From Climacteris rufus (lineage: Eukaryota > Chordata > Aves > Passeriformes > Climacteridae), in assembly GCA_013398175.1 (NCBI GenBank), contig VZRZ01001217.1, positions 1,666,465 through 1,730,464 of the forward strand: a DNA stretch of 64,000 nucleotides, written 5' to 3'. Below the pieces are notes generated by a model. The model saw nothing but the letters and a program-made list of their open reading frames with translations. It made no database searches and was not told where the DNA came from. Both the position numbers and the translations under genes were made by a program. Positions 44,176 to 56,800 of the stretch are shown here, piece after piece; the first letter of the stretch is position 1; each line of letters begins with the position of its first letter.

Positions 44176-47100
44176 CTCTCAAGTGATATTTATATGAGAG
44201 ACAAGCTGTGGTCATAGTTTCAGACTCATTGTGGTCACATTTTTCAGTCAGGAATTAGGGCAAGAATAAGACCATTCTTTCCCCTCTGTAGTTGGAAATG
44301 TTGGACAGAGGCATCTTTCTGGTGTCATTTAGTGCCTGTTCATTTTGGTGTGGACAATGGCTGGTGTCAGTCGTGCTGCCGCCTCAGCCGAGCAGAAAGG
44401 CCAGACGAGGAGGAGAATTGATGGGCAGGCTCAGACTCCAGGGAGAACATACAGTGCAAAGAAATGGAGGAGGCAGGCTACTCGGAGCCACTGAGTGTGA
44501 CCTTTGTACATCACAATGTGATTTTTGGCTTTTGAAGGCAAGGAGGTGGGCAGAATGGAGTGAAGGAGAGATTTTTCACTAGCCAGCTCCAAGCTGGCCT
44601 TTGCCAAGAAAATAACTTCAAGTGCAAACGGAAACCCAATCATATACAACTGCATGTTGAATGTCAAGGGATGGAAATGTTGTAAGAGTCAGAGTCCATG
44701 TTTGCTTTCTTGGTGTGTTCTTTTCCGTGCTCTCTTGAAGAGGAAAGTGGAATTTAGAACGGGGAAAAGAAAGAGCTGGCAGTACTGATAAAGCAAAACA
44801 CACATGGACACTACCTGACAATAATATGCATTTAGCTGCCAACAAAGAAGTGCTAAATAAATATGGATCTCTTACCAAGTGCTGCTGGCTGTAGATTTAT
44901 TTTGGTTTAGGGTTTTGTTTCCTTCCCTCAGTGTTTTTGCTAATTATAAGCTGCGGCACCAAGAATATTTAATTCTGTTGAAAGGATGTGTGGTTTTCTT
45001 GGTGGTGGGAATGGAGTAGACAGGCATACTACAGAGGGGCAGTGTCCCAAAGCAAAAGTTTTAAAGCATTTTCTGTCCATCTGAGCAAGCACCTTGTGTT
45101 TTTGAGACTTATCTATAGCTTTACTACTGAGCCCAGCTTTAGGAGCTTCTCTGCACATACATTGTGATGTAACTCCATAGTTTAGCAAGGTGGATCCAGG
45201 ATAAATACCAATGTTATTTGTTTTGCTGATAGACCTTTATTGATTTTTAAAAGCTAAATGCACCTGTTTTGAAAGCCTAGTGACCCTTTAGAAAAGTTGT
45301 AGAGTCTTAACCTCTGTGAACATCTTTGTTGAATATCCTTGATCCTATTGTTCTACACTGAGGTCATCTTTATCTGCTTCTGGAGGCATCTGCTGTAACC
45401 TAAAGGAGTTTACTGGTGTAAATGGGGGGCACCAGCTGTTCCTTCAGCCTCTTTGGGAGTTTCAAGTATTTGTCAAAGCAGAAAATGAAGCAGAAAGTGG
45501 GGACACTGCTGAGTTTTCACCAGATGGTTGAGCTGTATGGAGCCTTAGGCAGCTGATGTACTTTCACATCCCTTATATGATTTTCAAGACAGGTTGGCAC
45601 TGCGTGCCTCTGGGAACCTGAGGTGGCCCTTTTTCTCCATATCTCCACTGGGATACCAGTTGGAAGTCTTCCTGAAAAGATTGCCCATAGCAACATAAGT
45701 CAGTCATCATTCCCTTGGCTCCTTCCATTGCAGCCAGTTGAGTCACTGTGGAGTCAACTTTAAACTGGTTACATGGGTACAGTCTTCTTGAGAGACAAGG
45801 CTCAGGATCCTTGAGCATTTTTTTTAACCTGGGCACCTCTTTGAAGACTGCATTTCACAGATAAACTCTTATTCTATCAAGGTTTAAAAGACTAAATCTA
45901 TTTGTGATTCCTTAGTGCATGCACAGAGCTTATCTATTGTCAGGAACCAAGACAAAGTTCTCAATCTGATTATTTTAATCCCTGTTTCATTTGCAGGGAG
46001 GAGGCTGCCATGAAGCAATGTGGCTTCTCCAGTGGAGATGTGTACTTTGCCTTTAGGAGTCCCATTAGCTGCTCAAATTAAAAGTTTCTGGTGTGTTACT
46101 ACAACAGCTGTTTTTATTAAAGTCGCTCATTTAAGATACAACAAATAACCCTTTAATCTAATGTGTTGATCAATGACAAGTCAGCAAGTAAAGTGAAGGT
46201 GTTACCAGCTGAGGAAATATGTGTTTGCTGCTGCTTTGTCCAAAAAAACAAAAGGTCTTTCTTTATTGCCTTAGAAGGATTCTCCAAACTGTGAAGAGGA
46301 TCCTGTCCCAGACTCCTTTTGTGTGAAGATGTTACAGTTCTCAGGTAGGAATTGTTATGGCTTATCAATAACCTGTAGCAGTTGCAGTTGGATTTGAGGG
46401 AACAGGATTTGGGCATATCAGTTCAGGAGAGAAGGGGACTCCTGGCAGGTGGGGAGCACAGTGCTCTGAGTGGCAGAAGCACTGACATGAGGTTTATTGG
46501 TTTTAAACCCTGCTGTGGGCTTGCCGTGTCTGTCCTGCAGGCTTCAGTACCACTAAAGCTGCCGAGCAACCCTGGAAGAGAAACTCCTGCTGAAACACTT
46601 GCAGCCAGAAAATATTAATATTGTGGAACTAATGAAGTTGTTGCTATCATTGTGTATTTATAGATAATGATCTACTGATGGTGGGGGTTATCTATGGCTA
46701 TAAAGGTCACTGAAGCTGCTGAACCATGATCTCTGTAGTCCAGGAATTTTCCTGTGGTCACAGCCTGGTAGCTCCAGAGCATCTCAGGCAGTAGATGTTG
46801 TCTGTCTTCCAGCTGAATACAAATGGATAGGATTTTCCAAACTTAAGTATCTCCTTTAAGTTTCTAAGTGTAGATAGCATGAACCTGGAACTAGGGATTT
46901 CTGGTTTTTTTACTCTTCTTTTTTCTCCCTTTTTAATGTAAAAAAGGTTTAAAAAATTCGAAAGTATTTTTGCGAACAGCAGTAAAATTATAATAGTGTT
47001 TTCTTCTTTCTTCTGCCACTGTGAAGAGTAACTCAATTTCTTTTGCTGTGCATGCTGGACATGAAGCTGAAACAAATACTACATTTACAGTAACTATGTC

Positions 47101-47758
47101 TGGAACATGTAAGAACCAAAGTCATGCTGCTCTTTGGGATTCAGGTTTGGGAGGAAAAAGTGGTGACAGTAGTCACAGCCTTGGCATTTCATCTGAGAAC
47201 TATGGTCTTTTAGGGTCATGTCTACTCAAATGATCTTCAAATAGCAGTTAACAGCAGTGCTGTTTGTATTTTCCAGGGTGATTCTACCTTTGATGATCTG
47301 TTTTTCTCTACCTGCATGCCCAGGAACAGACAGCCCTTCATCACTTCAGATTTGGTAAGTTTTCTTTGGGATAGGAAAACGCAGGAGCCTTAAGCTGAAA
47401 ACTCAAACCTAACATGAATCTATACCAAACCAAATAAATCGCTTGAGACAACTGCCCATCTTTATCCTGATATCTCTGAAGAATGCATGGAATATCTTAG
47501 GGACAGCAATGCAGTGAGTCTGTTTGATGTGATTGACCAGCTTTGTGGTGTCTTAGTGCCTTTGTCCTTCCCACAGATCTGCTTAAAGATAATGCTGGTG
47601 TTAAAAACAATATAAGCACATATGGATCTAGTGCCTCGCAGTACAGTGTTTATTCAGCTTTTTTATTGTCAACTTAAAGGGCCTCAAAACAGCAGGCCTA
47701 GAAATAGGTGTTCCTTTCCTTGAAGCAGCAGCTGTGTCTTCACTTCTGATCACTGGGT
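44176..47758. other. Intergenic, no gene recognised
   Basis: No features were identified beyond ordinary AT-rich sequence. Confidence 0.5.
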
Positions 47759-47815
47759 AAAGGTGAGTGTCCACACCTTGAGGTGAAGACTGCTGTACAA
47801 AGGTGAGTGTCCACA
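47759..47815. repeat. Direct repeat of 17 bases, 40-base period
   Basis: aaaggtgagtgtccaca occurs exactly at 47759-47775 and again at 47799-47815. A third aggtga sits between them (47781-47786). AGGTGA/AGGTGTG-like cores resemble T-box or nuclear-receptor half-sites, but this is not specific. Confidence 0.8.
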
Positions 47816-50800
47816 AAAATGAACTACAGGGCTTGTACTTCATACTCTGCACTTGTTTATACAACTTGTAGTTTCCCTACATATTTAGTAGTGGTTTCCA
47901 CATGTAATGTTTAATAATTTGAGCTGCTGGAAGTCCACTGAAACCTCATCTTCAAGTTCAAAGTTGAAGGACTAAAGCAGAACTGCTGTGTTGTTGTTAG
48001 TGTTAGGTCAGCACTATGGAAAGCCATCATAATTTTTAGAGCTGAGAACTACACTTTTCATAGTTACAAAGACTGCTGGTGGTCAAAGAAATTGAACAGT
48101 ACTTTGGGAGGCACTTTAAAATTCCAGAGGTGGAGTAGTGGTGCTTTTTTCAGGTTCTAAATAGAACTGTTCTCTTCCCACTGCTAACCCCGCCCCTGGT
48201 CTCCCCAAACTGGGTACCTAATAGAACTTAGATATTGAAGTTTTAAAACGTCAGTAATGATGAAAAATGTGAAGTGTTAGATATGTTTTTTTGCCAAATA
48301 CATATGTTTGTACTGAAAAATCCTAATTACAGGTGCTTTTGGGACCTGATTTGTTATCCCAGTGATGGGTATAGCAGACCAGTATCTGAGGGTCAAGTGT
48401 GAAAGTATAATTGTAGGAGCACAATCTGAGTTTGCAATCACCATATTCCACAGCTTTAAGATAGTGGGAGAAGCAATCCATCTGTGTAGAGAGTGTGTAT
48501 GTTAGACAGAAACAGCATCTTGCCAAAGCAGAACCATCTGTAGGGTTGGAAGTGATCTAAAGTAGGAAAGAACAGGGGAATGCTTTCCAAAAAAGTCTGC
48601 TGAAGGTTTTCTCACATTGATTGTCATGACAATAGGTGGCACCCTCATGCCAATAAATATCATCATGTTTGATTGAACTAGGCTTTCTGGCACTTATGTG
48701 CTGCAATTCCTTTCACCAAAATTATTGGAACTGAAAGCAAAAGCAAGTCATGAAAGCAGAATATTTATTAGGGAAAGGGGAGACATGCCTGAAAAACAAA
48801 AATGTAAACTCTATTCTGCCTGTGGATTTTAACATAAAACTAAACTACCAGTTTAGCATAAAGCTAAATGAACTGTTCTGTTGAGGCATTTGAGAATTTT
48901 GAGTGGAGTCCTGTACTGAGCAGTGCACAGAAACTGTGTCATCCTGTGCTTTATAGCTGAGGATTTTGACTCCTTTGGGATTATTTCAGGAGAAACAAGA
49001 TCTGTCCTGTTTTATTTGCTGTGTTGCACAAACCCTTGGGGGCGTGGGATATCCAGGCAATGTGAAGCTCACACCTGCACAAAATCAGAAAGGGATTCTC
49101 AAAAGAAAGGACTTCTCTCAGTAGAGTTTTTGTCACTTTTACTTCCAATGTGAGTCAAAACCTGGAAAAAAATATTAACCAGACTTTGTCAAGCCACAGG
49201 CATTTTGGCTTGTGGTTTGGATAAATGTCCAGGTCATTTCTTACTGTACCCTGAACGGACCTTATTCACTTCTTCTCTGCTGAGAGGGAGAGGAGGTTAG
49301 GAAGAGGCAGAAAACAGAACATTAAAAATGCCTGAATGCATTGTAGAACAATTAAAGGATACTACATCTTAAGAAGTGTGAAAGAAACTTGCTTTTGTTG
49401 ATTTTGCTGATATGACTGGCTATGAGAAGTTTTGCTAAGCGTAAATTTTATGCATTTTTTTATTTTCAGAATATAAAGATCTGATGTAATTCTGAGGACA
49501 TAAATTGTCTTAGGCCTGCAGATGGCCCATAAAATTTGCAAAGCCTTGGCCATTTATAAGCTGGAATTGGATCAGAAAAAGCTTCAGGATTCATTGAACT
49601 TTGCTAGTCTTGGCAGTGTCTCTGTTAAGCTTATGCTGGGATTTTGCTTCCTCCTTACATTGCAAGAGTAACATCTTATGGTGGTAAAGCCAAACTAAAG
49701 AGGAAAAGGAATTGATGGAGTGAATGAGGTTCCATTCTAATTTGAGTCTTACTGAACACAGCTGTTCTCTTAGCTAAAATTTTGCTGAAGTAGCTATGAT
49801 GTTGTAGGAAAAATTAAAATTTCCAGTGTTTTAGGAAATGTTTTTTATTTGGACCTCTCTTTGTTTCCTTTCATCATCTTCTGCTGAATTTTGCAAAGGT
49901 TTTTTGTGAAGCAGTGTAATCCTTGGGCAAATTGTATTCATTGGGATGAATGGTGTCTCCAGGCTTTGATGCCAAAATGGAATTGTTGCTTTCTCTTAGC
50001 ATTTGCTCCTCTGCAACAGCAGGTCTGGTTTTAGGCAGGTGGTTGGAGATCCAGTGGGACCAAGAGACTACTGCAAGTCAGTTGAGTCTGTCACATTGCA
50101 GTTAAATGATATTAAATGAAGATGCTTTACCAAAGCTTTTCATCTGCTCATCTTGGACTGACAAATACCCTGCTGCCACTGTTAAGTGTTTCTATGCCTT
50201 GAATTTCTCAGGTGGGAAAACTCATTCAGTTCCCCAGGGTGCAACTCCTGTCTTGAAAAATCAAAACAAGTTGGACCTTTTTTTTTTGTCCTGCAGCTAA
50301 GTCTTAGGTTGTGACAGTGACCTGCAGTCCTTCAGAGCAGCAGGATCATACTTTATAGTCTCACTGGAAATGAGGAGTAGAATTCCAGTTCTTGTGCTTT
50401 CTCTATCCTGAAGTGGAAACACATTTTGCAAAAAGTGTTATCAAAATGCCACCAGCCTTCCCTTCCTGTGAGCAGCAGGCTTCCAAAGGGAATCACTGGC
50501 TGCTGAGGAATGTGTTTAATTCTTACAGAGTAGAGGGAACACTGTCTCATTCCTGTTTCTGGTCTCCCCTTGTGTAAAGCATGTTGTAGGGAGAAATTCG
50601 TGTGCTGCCTACGTGTCTCTCACTGCAAGCTTCCAACAAAATACTCCTGGGCAGCAATATGACTGGGAACCTCCTCTGGTGGAATAAGGGAACCTGGCAG
50701 TCACGGGTTCGATACATCAGAGAGAACTTTTTGTATGTTTCTGTGGTTCTCTTGTCCTTGGCAGTAGTCTGAAGGGTAGAAAACCCTCTTGGTTTCATCT

Positions 50801-53800
50801 GGTCAATTAAGTAGAATTCTTCTTAGATGTCTCCTCTTTATCTTTTACAAACATCTAAGAGCAATGGCAGGTAGTATTAATACATCCTGTTATTTGCACT
50901 TTACCTTAATCTGTCTTTAGTTAATGAATGATTTCAAGATTGCCTGATACTGAGGTGATCTTGCCACAGGGATGACAAATCTGTACTCCAAGATGTCTTA
51001 GCAAGGCCCAACTTTCCACAACATTCACCAGAGTATCCAGAGGATAACAGAGATTACTTGTGCACTCTTTCTTTGCTCTTGATGGGACAGAATTCAGGAT
51101 GTCTTGAGTGTACTGCACCCTGGCTTTGGTTCTGGCAAGATGCATTTTTGGTCTAATTGCATTTTCCAAATCCATGTATTAAACATGAATATAATAGCCC
51201 AGGTTTCAAACCCAGCAATGTTCTTCTTAGCAACCTTGTTTCCAAAGGAGTTTCCAGAGTTATGCTGTACCGGTGGCACACTGAGGTGGGTGTGGGCAGT
51301 AGGAGCCTGGCCCTCACGGAGCTCTAGGAGAGCTCAGGAAATTTAGAGTAAGGTGAAAGTTAGAGGTAATGTCCAGGTTTTCAACCTTCATGACAAATTT
51401 CTCAAGCTGAGTTTCTCAGCTGGGGACTCAGATTTAAATTCCAGACTTCAAATACGCAAATGCTTTTCTAGAAATAGCTCTTGATGTCTCTGCGATGCTG
51501 CTCACTATTTTCTGTTTGTGGGCTGTGCCCCATTGGGAATCTTCAGACACTGCAAGTCCCTGTATGGATCCAACATTTCCACAGGACCTGTGGGGACACA
51601 ACAGTAGAGTTTTTTGTTGGACATGGGCAAACAAGCAAGGTTTTGGTCAATGTGGTTAACAAAGACCAAAGTGACATGCTGGCTTTTCTGGAAGTTGTGT
51701 GAATAGTAGGGAGCTTTGGGCTTAGCTGGAAACCTTGAATGTTGTTAGTGAGCCACTGTGAGCCTTCCTTCAGTGTAAGGTTGAAAGGTGAAGGAAAGAA
51801 ATCCCAGACCTGCACACCATGCTGCAGAATACACACAGTTATCCTGCACAGATCTCAGAAGGAGTCCCCTACCAAGCTGACACTAACCCTGACAGCCAGA
51901 TGTGCAACCCAGATCAGACAAAAACCAAAATAGACTGTGGTTTACAACTGCTTGCAACAATAAACAAAGCATATCAAAGGATCCCCCAAAACACACTTTC
52001 TCTGTAGAAACCTACATGGTTTTATTATTCTAGTCTTCAGCTTTAAAGCATTTTTGTCATTTTTGTAGAAGAAGAATTAAATAGTTGCAGATTGCAACCA
52101 GGGACAATTGTCAGAGACTGGACTGGGCTTACTGGTGAACCACATCCATCCCAGTGAGACTGTGCATAATCAGCAAAAGTTTCCTTAAGGATGATGTTAC
52201 TTGCCAAAACCTGCTTTCTCCAAGCTTGTGATGCATTTTTACAGAGATGTTACTAGTATAAAGCTCTCCCCACTGCCCCATGCAAATCATTACAAATACC
52301 ATTTTCTGTAGCTCCAGTTGGACTGTGCAATATTCAGTCTTTCACTTAACTGCTGCCGAGTTCTGTCTGGCTAACAGGGCAAAACAAGAGCATCCATCCC
52401 CTCCAAGCAGATCTTTATTGCTTTCTACAGGTAAACACAAGTATCACCAACTGGCATGACAAAATGCCATAAGAAGTCTTGGAAACACGTTTCAGTATGA
52501 AAGCATATAAAATATATAGGGTGGAAATTGGAAGTGTTGCCCTGCAGAAAATTAATTCAGCTTTGCAAACTGATCTGGAAGAACTAACCTGGGAAGGGGA
52601 AAGTGAGAAAAGCAGCTCTAATATGAAAACAAGTAAAGCTTCTGTTTCAACATGTTTTTTTCCTGAATCTCTTTTAAATCTTTAGCATTCTTTTAGCCTC
52701 CAGATTCCTATAAAGTTGAAAGATGCCTTGTTCTCCAAGGCTGGTATCACCTTACTAGGAAAGCCACGGAGGAGGACTCCTAATGTCTTCTATTATACAG
52801 CTCTATCTCTACTTAATGTTGACATGAATTTCTTTGCTAAAGTTCTGGCAATAAAATTAGAGAAACTTATTCCCTAAATTGTTTCAGCTGATCAAGCAAA
52901 ATTTGGAATTCTCTCTATGTCCTGAAACTTCAGAAAGTTAATAGTTTGTATTATCCTGACTCAGTCAAACTGTTGTCACTTTCCTGGAATCTTTGCGGGC
53001 TGAAATACTTGGGTATTTTTACTTTTGCAGACATGTGCATTCTCCTGTGGAATTAAATGTGAGAAAATTTTAGTTGTATTTTATTACTTCAGAAAGAACA
53101 GACAAAGTAATTGTTCTTGGATTAATTTCTTCTGTTCTGGCCCTCCCCTTTTTACCTTCGTGTATTGATTCTGCAGGGTTCTGGCTTCCCTGAATCAAGC
53201 TAGAATTATATAGGTGATAATTTCACCCATCCGTGCTAGATCTTCAGATTTCAAATGGCCGTCCACAATGTCATCATTTCCTTGCTTCTCAGAGGCCACG
53301 ATTTAGGAAGCCAGTTGTTCAGGAAGGACATCAGGAAAGGAATTCCTGCAAAGAAATCTGTGAGTTCACTGAGTTACAGGAGAGTGAAGGGGGGAAGCCA
53401 AAGGACAGTCCTTGTGGCAGCCTTTGTCTCAGGTGCGTGTTACTCCAGATGGCAAAGTGGAACGTGCTCTTCTTTAACACTGAAGATGGAGCTCCCTAAG
53501 AAGGTGAGATACATGAAAAAATGTCAAAGGAATCAAAGCAGATCTGCCTGTCAAAGTTGGAGGCTATAGAATTCTGGCTGTGGACAATTGGGACCTCTTG
53601 AGTTCTAAGATGAGATGAAAATGTTCCGAAAGTAGAGGCAAGGACTGTGTGCCCTCTCTCCAGGCTGTGTAGGTGCTTGTGCTTGCTGTCCTGAAGACCC
53701 AGAGAGCTTGACATTATTCCTTGCACCACAGACTGGTTACAGAAACAGGGAGAGCTAGTTCTGGCTGCAAGGTGGGAATACAACCTGAAACATGATGCTG

Positions 53801-56800
53801 AAGAAGGCCAAGAGCCTGTGCCTCCCACTTTGTGGGTGGATACTGATGCTGGTGTCACCTGTGAGGAGGGCTGATGGTACTTCCTGGGAGTCTTTCTCAT
53901 CATCTGCATATTTATTGTTACTGCTCTAGGTAAGCCAGTAGCTGTCCCCCTGGGACACTCTTTTCCCAGTATTCCCAATAGACTTGTCAGTGAGTGGGGG
54001 CAGGCTGGAAGCTGCAGTGCTATCCTAACTCACTGGGTAGTCCTTACATGAAGCAGCAGACAACTCCTGTGGTCACAGCATTAAAATATTACAAGCTTTG
54101 CTTTGAAACAATGACACAGAAATGTTTGCAATGACTCCTTGTGCAGTGGTTTGGGATTTTAGCTCATGTCTGGAAACCACAGTTTCTAGATTGCAGGACA
54201 GCTCATAGCTTGGGAATTTCCAAAGTGACTGTTAACTGGAATGTTGGTTTATATAACTGTGTCTGTGTGAGTTCAAGGTTTGTCCTCTTGCAGGTGGCAG
54301 TGGTGCTGGGCAGGGAAGGGGAAACAGGAGGAAACCTCTCACCATTCATTTTGCGTGGGTGTGGTGGAAATCCAAATTTTGACTAACCCACCATGTCTGG
54401 AATTAATTTCTCTGGCAAACCAAGTGCAATCATGGCAGGGAATTATATTTGCAGTACTGAAGCCTTTCCTATGGGGCTAATCCAGCTTCTCATGAGGTCA
54501 ATGGAAAAGCCTTCATAGGGTTCACTGGGTGAAGTGGGCTAAGTGGGCTTTGTAGTTTCTTAAGTCTTAAATGGATGCAATAGCCTCTGTTCCATTCTGC
54601 AGGTCATTCTGAATTAGACAATGCAAATGGATGGGGTCAGCACACAGGAAGATGTTAGAGACCCTGTGCTAAGAATGAGAAATACCAACTCTGCCATGGC
54701 TTGGTCATTTTTGTTTTTACTGGTAATTAGCTAAGGTAGAACAGAGAGTCGTTACAGAACACTGTGAACTAAATACCTAACAGAAAGAAATTACTTCAGT
54801 CTGACATTCTGCTCCTGCAGAGGAGCTGACTGCACCTGTACATTGAGTACCCAGCCTCGGGAGGCTCTCTCCAAGGGCTTCTTAGAAATCTCAGGTTTAG
54901 AGCTCTGCTTTTTTTTCCTTTCACCTTCACTGTTACATGAAACTAAGGCACGCATTCAGCACCACCAATGCCAGCTGGCACAGTGGTGCCCAGTTCTGCA
55001 GTTTCCTTATGGAATGGCTCCTGAAACAAACCCCCACAGCTCCTGTTCCATGGAACAGCACAGCTTCTGAGCATGGGGCCACGGCAGGGCAGAGAGGACT
55101 GACAACGAGGGACTGTTATTTGCTAAAGACACAGTGAGCTGCTAGAACCTGTGCACACTCCCCCAAACTCTTGTTCAGATTCAGAGCACGTCTGAGCTGC
55201 CTGTCCAAACACTAAAAAGTGAGAAAAGACATTAGAGAGGAATGACAGTTCTGTGTTCCGAACATGATTTGTTTGTTTGTTTGGGTTGTCCATCTCCAAG
55301 ATGAAGATGGAAGGTTCTTCAAGCTGTGTGCTCTTCTGCTTTCATTGCCACATTTTTCCCTGCCAGGAGGGGTGTCTGCTGCAGATTTGGTGCCTCAGGG
55401 GTGCAGTGGGGAAGCCAGGAACAGACACAGAACTGCAGCACACTCACATCAGTGGAGTGTAAGGAACTTGTGTAAGAGCTGCTTTCAGAGGACCAAACAG
55501 TAAGCTAATGAGGTCTCAACTCTGGACAAACACAACAGGATAAGAATGGCTATCCTGAATTTTTTTTAAATTATCTTTCCAGGCTCTCAAAATACCAATA
55601 CTGACCTAAATATTAAGAAACAGAAACCATAGTATTACCACTGATTTTTTTAAATTTGATTTGTCATCCATTTCACTTGAAGGTGGCTCATTGTGTTGTT
55701 TAAATCCTTTGGGAACTGGATGTACTTAGGATCCCTCATAAGAGAAACACCTAGCTTTCTCCAGTGCCTGATTAGTGCCTTTATCTTCATTTCTCAATTT
55801 ATTTTTTTTCCCTCCTAACACAATTAGAAATCTTTGCTTTTAAGGTGAAAGGTCTGATGGCAATTTAGTGTCTTTGACTGGCAGAACCAAATCTTTTCAA
55901 CAAGAACCACAAATACTGAAGGATTCCTAACACAGCGATGTGAAATCTAAACTGAAAAGTGGTACAAATGGAGTAAATGAAAGCTAATGAACCCTGCTGT
56001 AGAAAATTAAAGCTGCATTCAGTGCTGAGACCATCCTGTCAGGAAATGTGGTGACATGCTTTCTTCATAACTATGAGTTAGCAGAGTGTGTGGCAACCTG
56101 AACCTGTTGTAGATATTTGCCAGAGTTGAATTGCAGCTGAGACTGTGAAGCTGAAGATAATGGACAAAGGGGGACAGCAATCCTTTCTTCTGAGTAGATC
56201 TTGGATTACTGTGTAAAATGCAGAATTGTCCAAATAGCTTAAATGTAAGAGAACAAAATGGATGAAAGGGTTTTAAGATGGATTTTATCTTGACAAATGA
56301 GTGATGCATTTTAATGCACCATAAACATGTAACCCTCACCTCTCCTGCATTGCAAGGTAACATATTGTTTTGTTTTCAGTTTACCTCCCACCTTCTAACT
56401 GTTGCTCTGTTTTCCATTACTGCAACTTGCAGTGTAACAACAGAATCGTTGAATCATATGAGAAGGGTCCAGCAAATCTTATTTGTTCCACCAAAATTCC
56501 TTCCATGTGTTGAAGCTTCCTTTTTGCTTTTGCTAATTTTTGTCATGTGCGTAATTTTAGTAATTTCTCCCACACACTGGAGGGCAGCATCCTTCCCTCA
56601 CCACTGACAGGTTTCGAGGCCTGACAAGGAGTAACCAAAGCCTGTTGGACTTACCACATCCTTAGAAGAATGTAATCATGTGCATAACTAAAGCTGCCCT
56701 CCAAAAGAGGGGAGAGCAGAAGAGCAAAACAAAAGAGCAGAAAAACAGGAGTTGGATTGGAGAATGTAAGTGGTGATTCAAATTAGAGATGCTAAATGGT

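Noticed and set aside
45402..45440. Fragment (ggagtttactggtgtaaatg) resembling half of the palindromic element at 7931-8020
   Set aside because: Only one short arm-like segment without its partner. Too short to support a second copy.
50640..50715. tRNA-like B box (GGTTCGATAC) at about 50705-50714
   Set aside because: No matching A box or acceptor stem at the right spacing, and the B box departs from consensus at its last positions.
53496..53978. 160-codon minus-strand frame overlapped by two + frames at 53233-53569
   Set aside because: No family resemblance and no splice or retroposon hallmarks. Treated as chance in slightly GC-richer DNA.
56440..56490. CR1-tail-like sequence (agaatcgttgaatcatatga)
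   Set aside because: Lacks the adjacent TTTGGGTTGGAAGGGACC body, so the similarity is too short.
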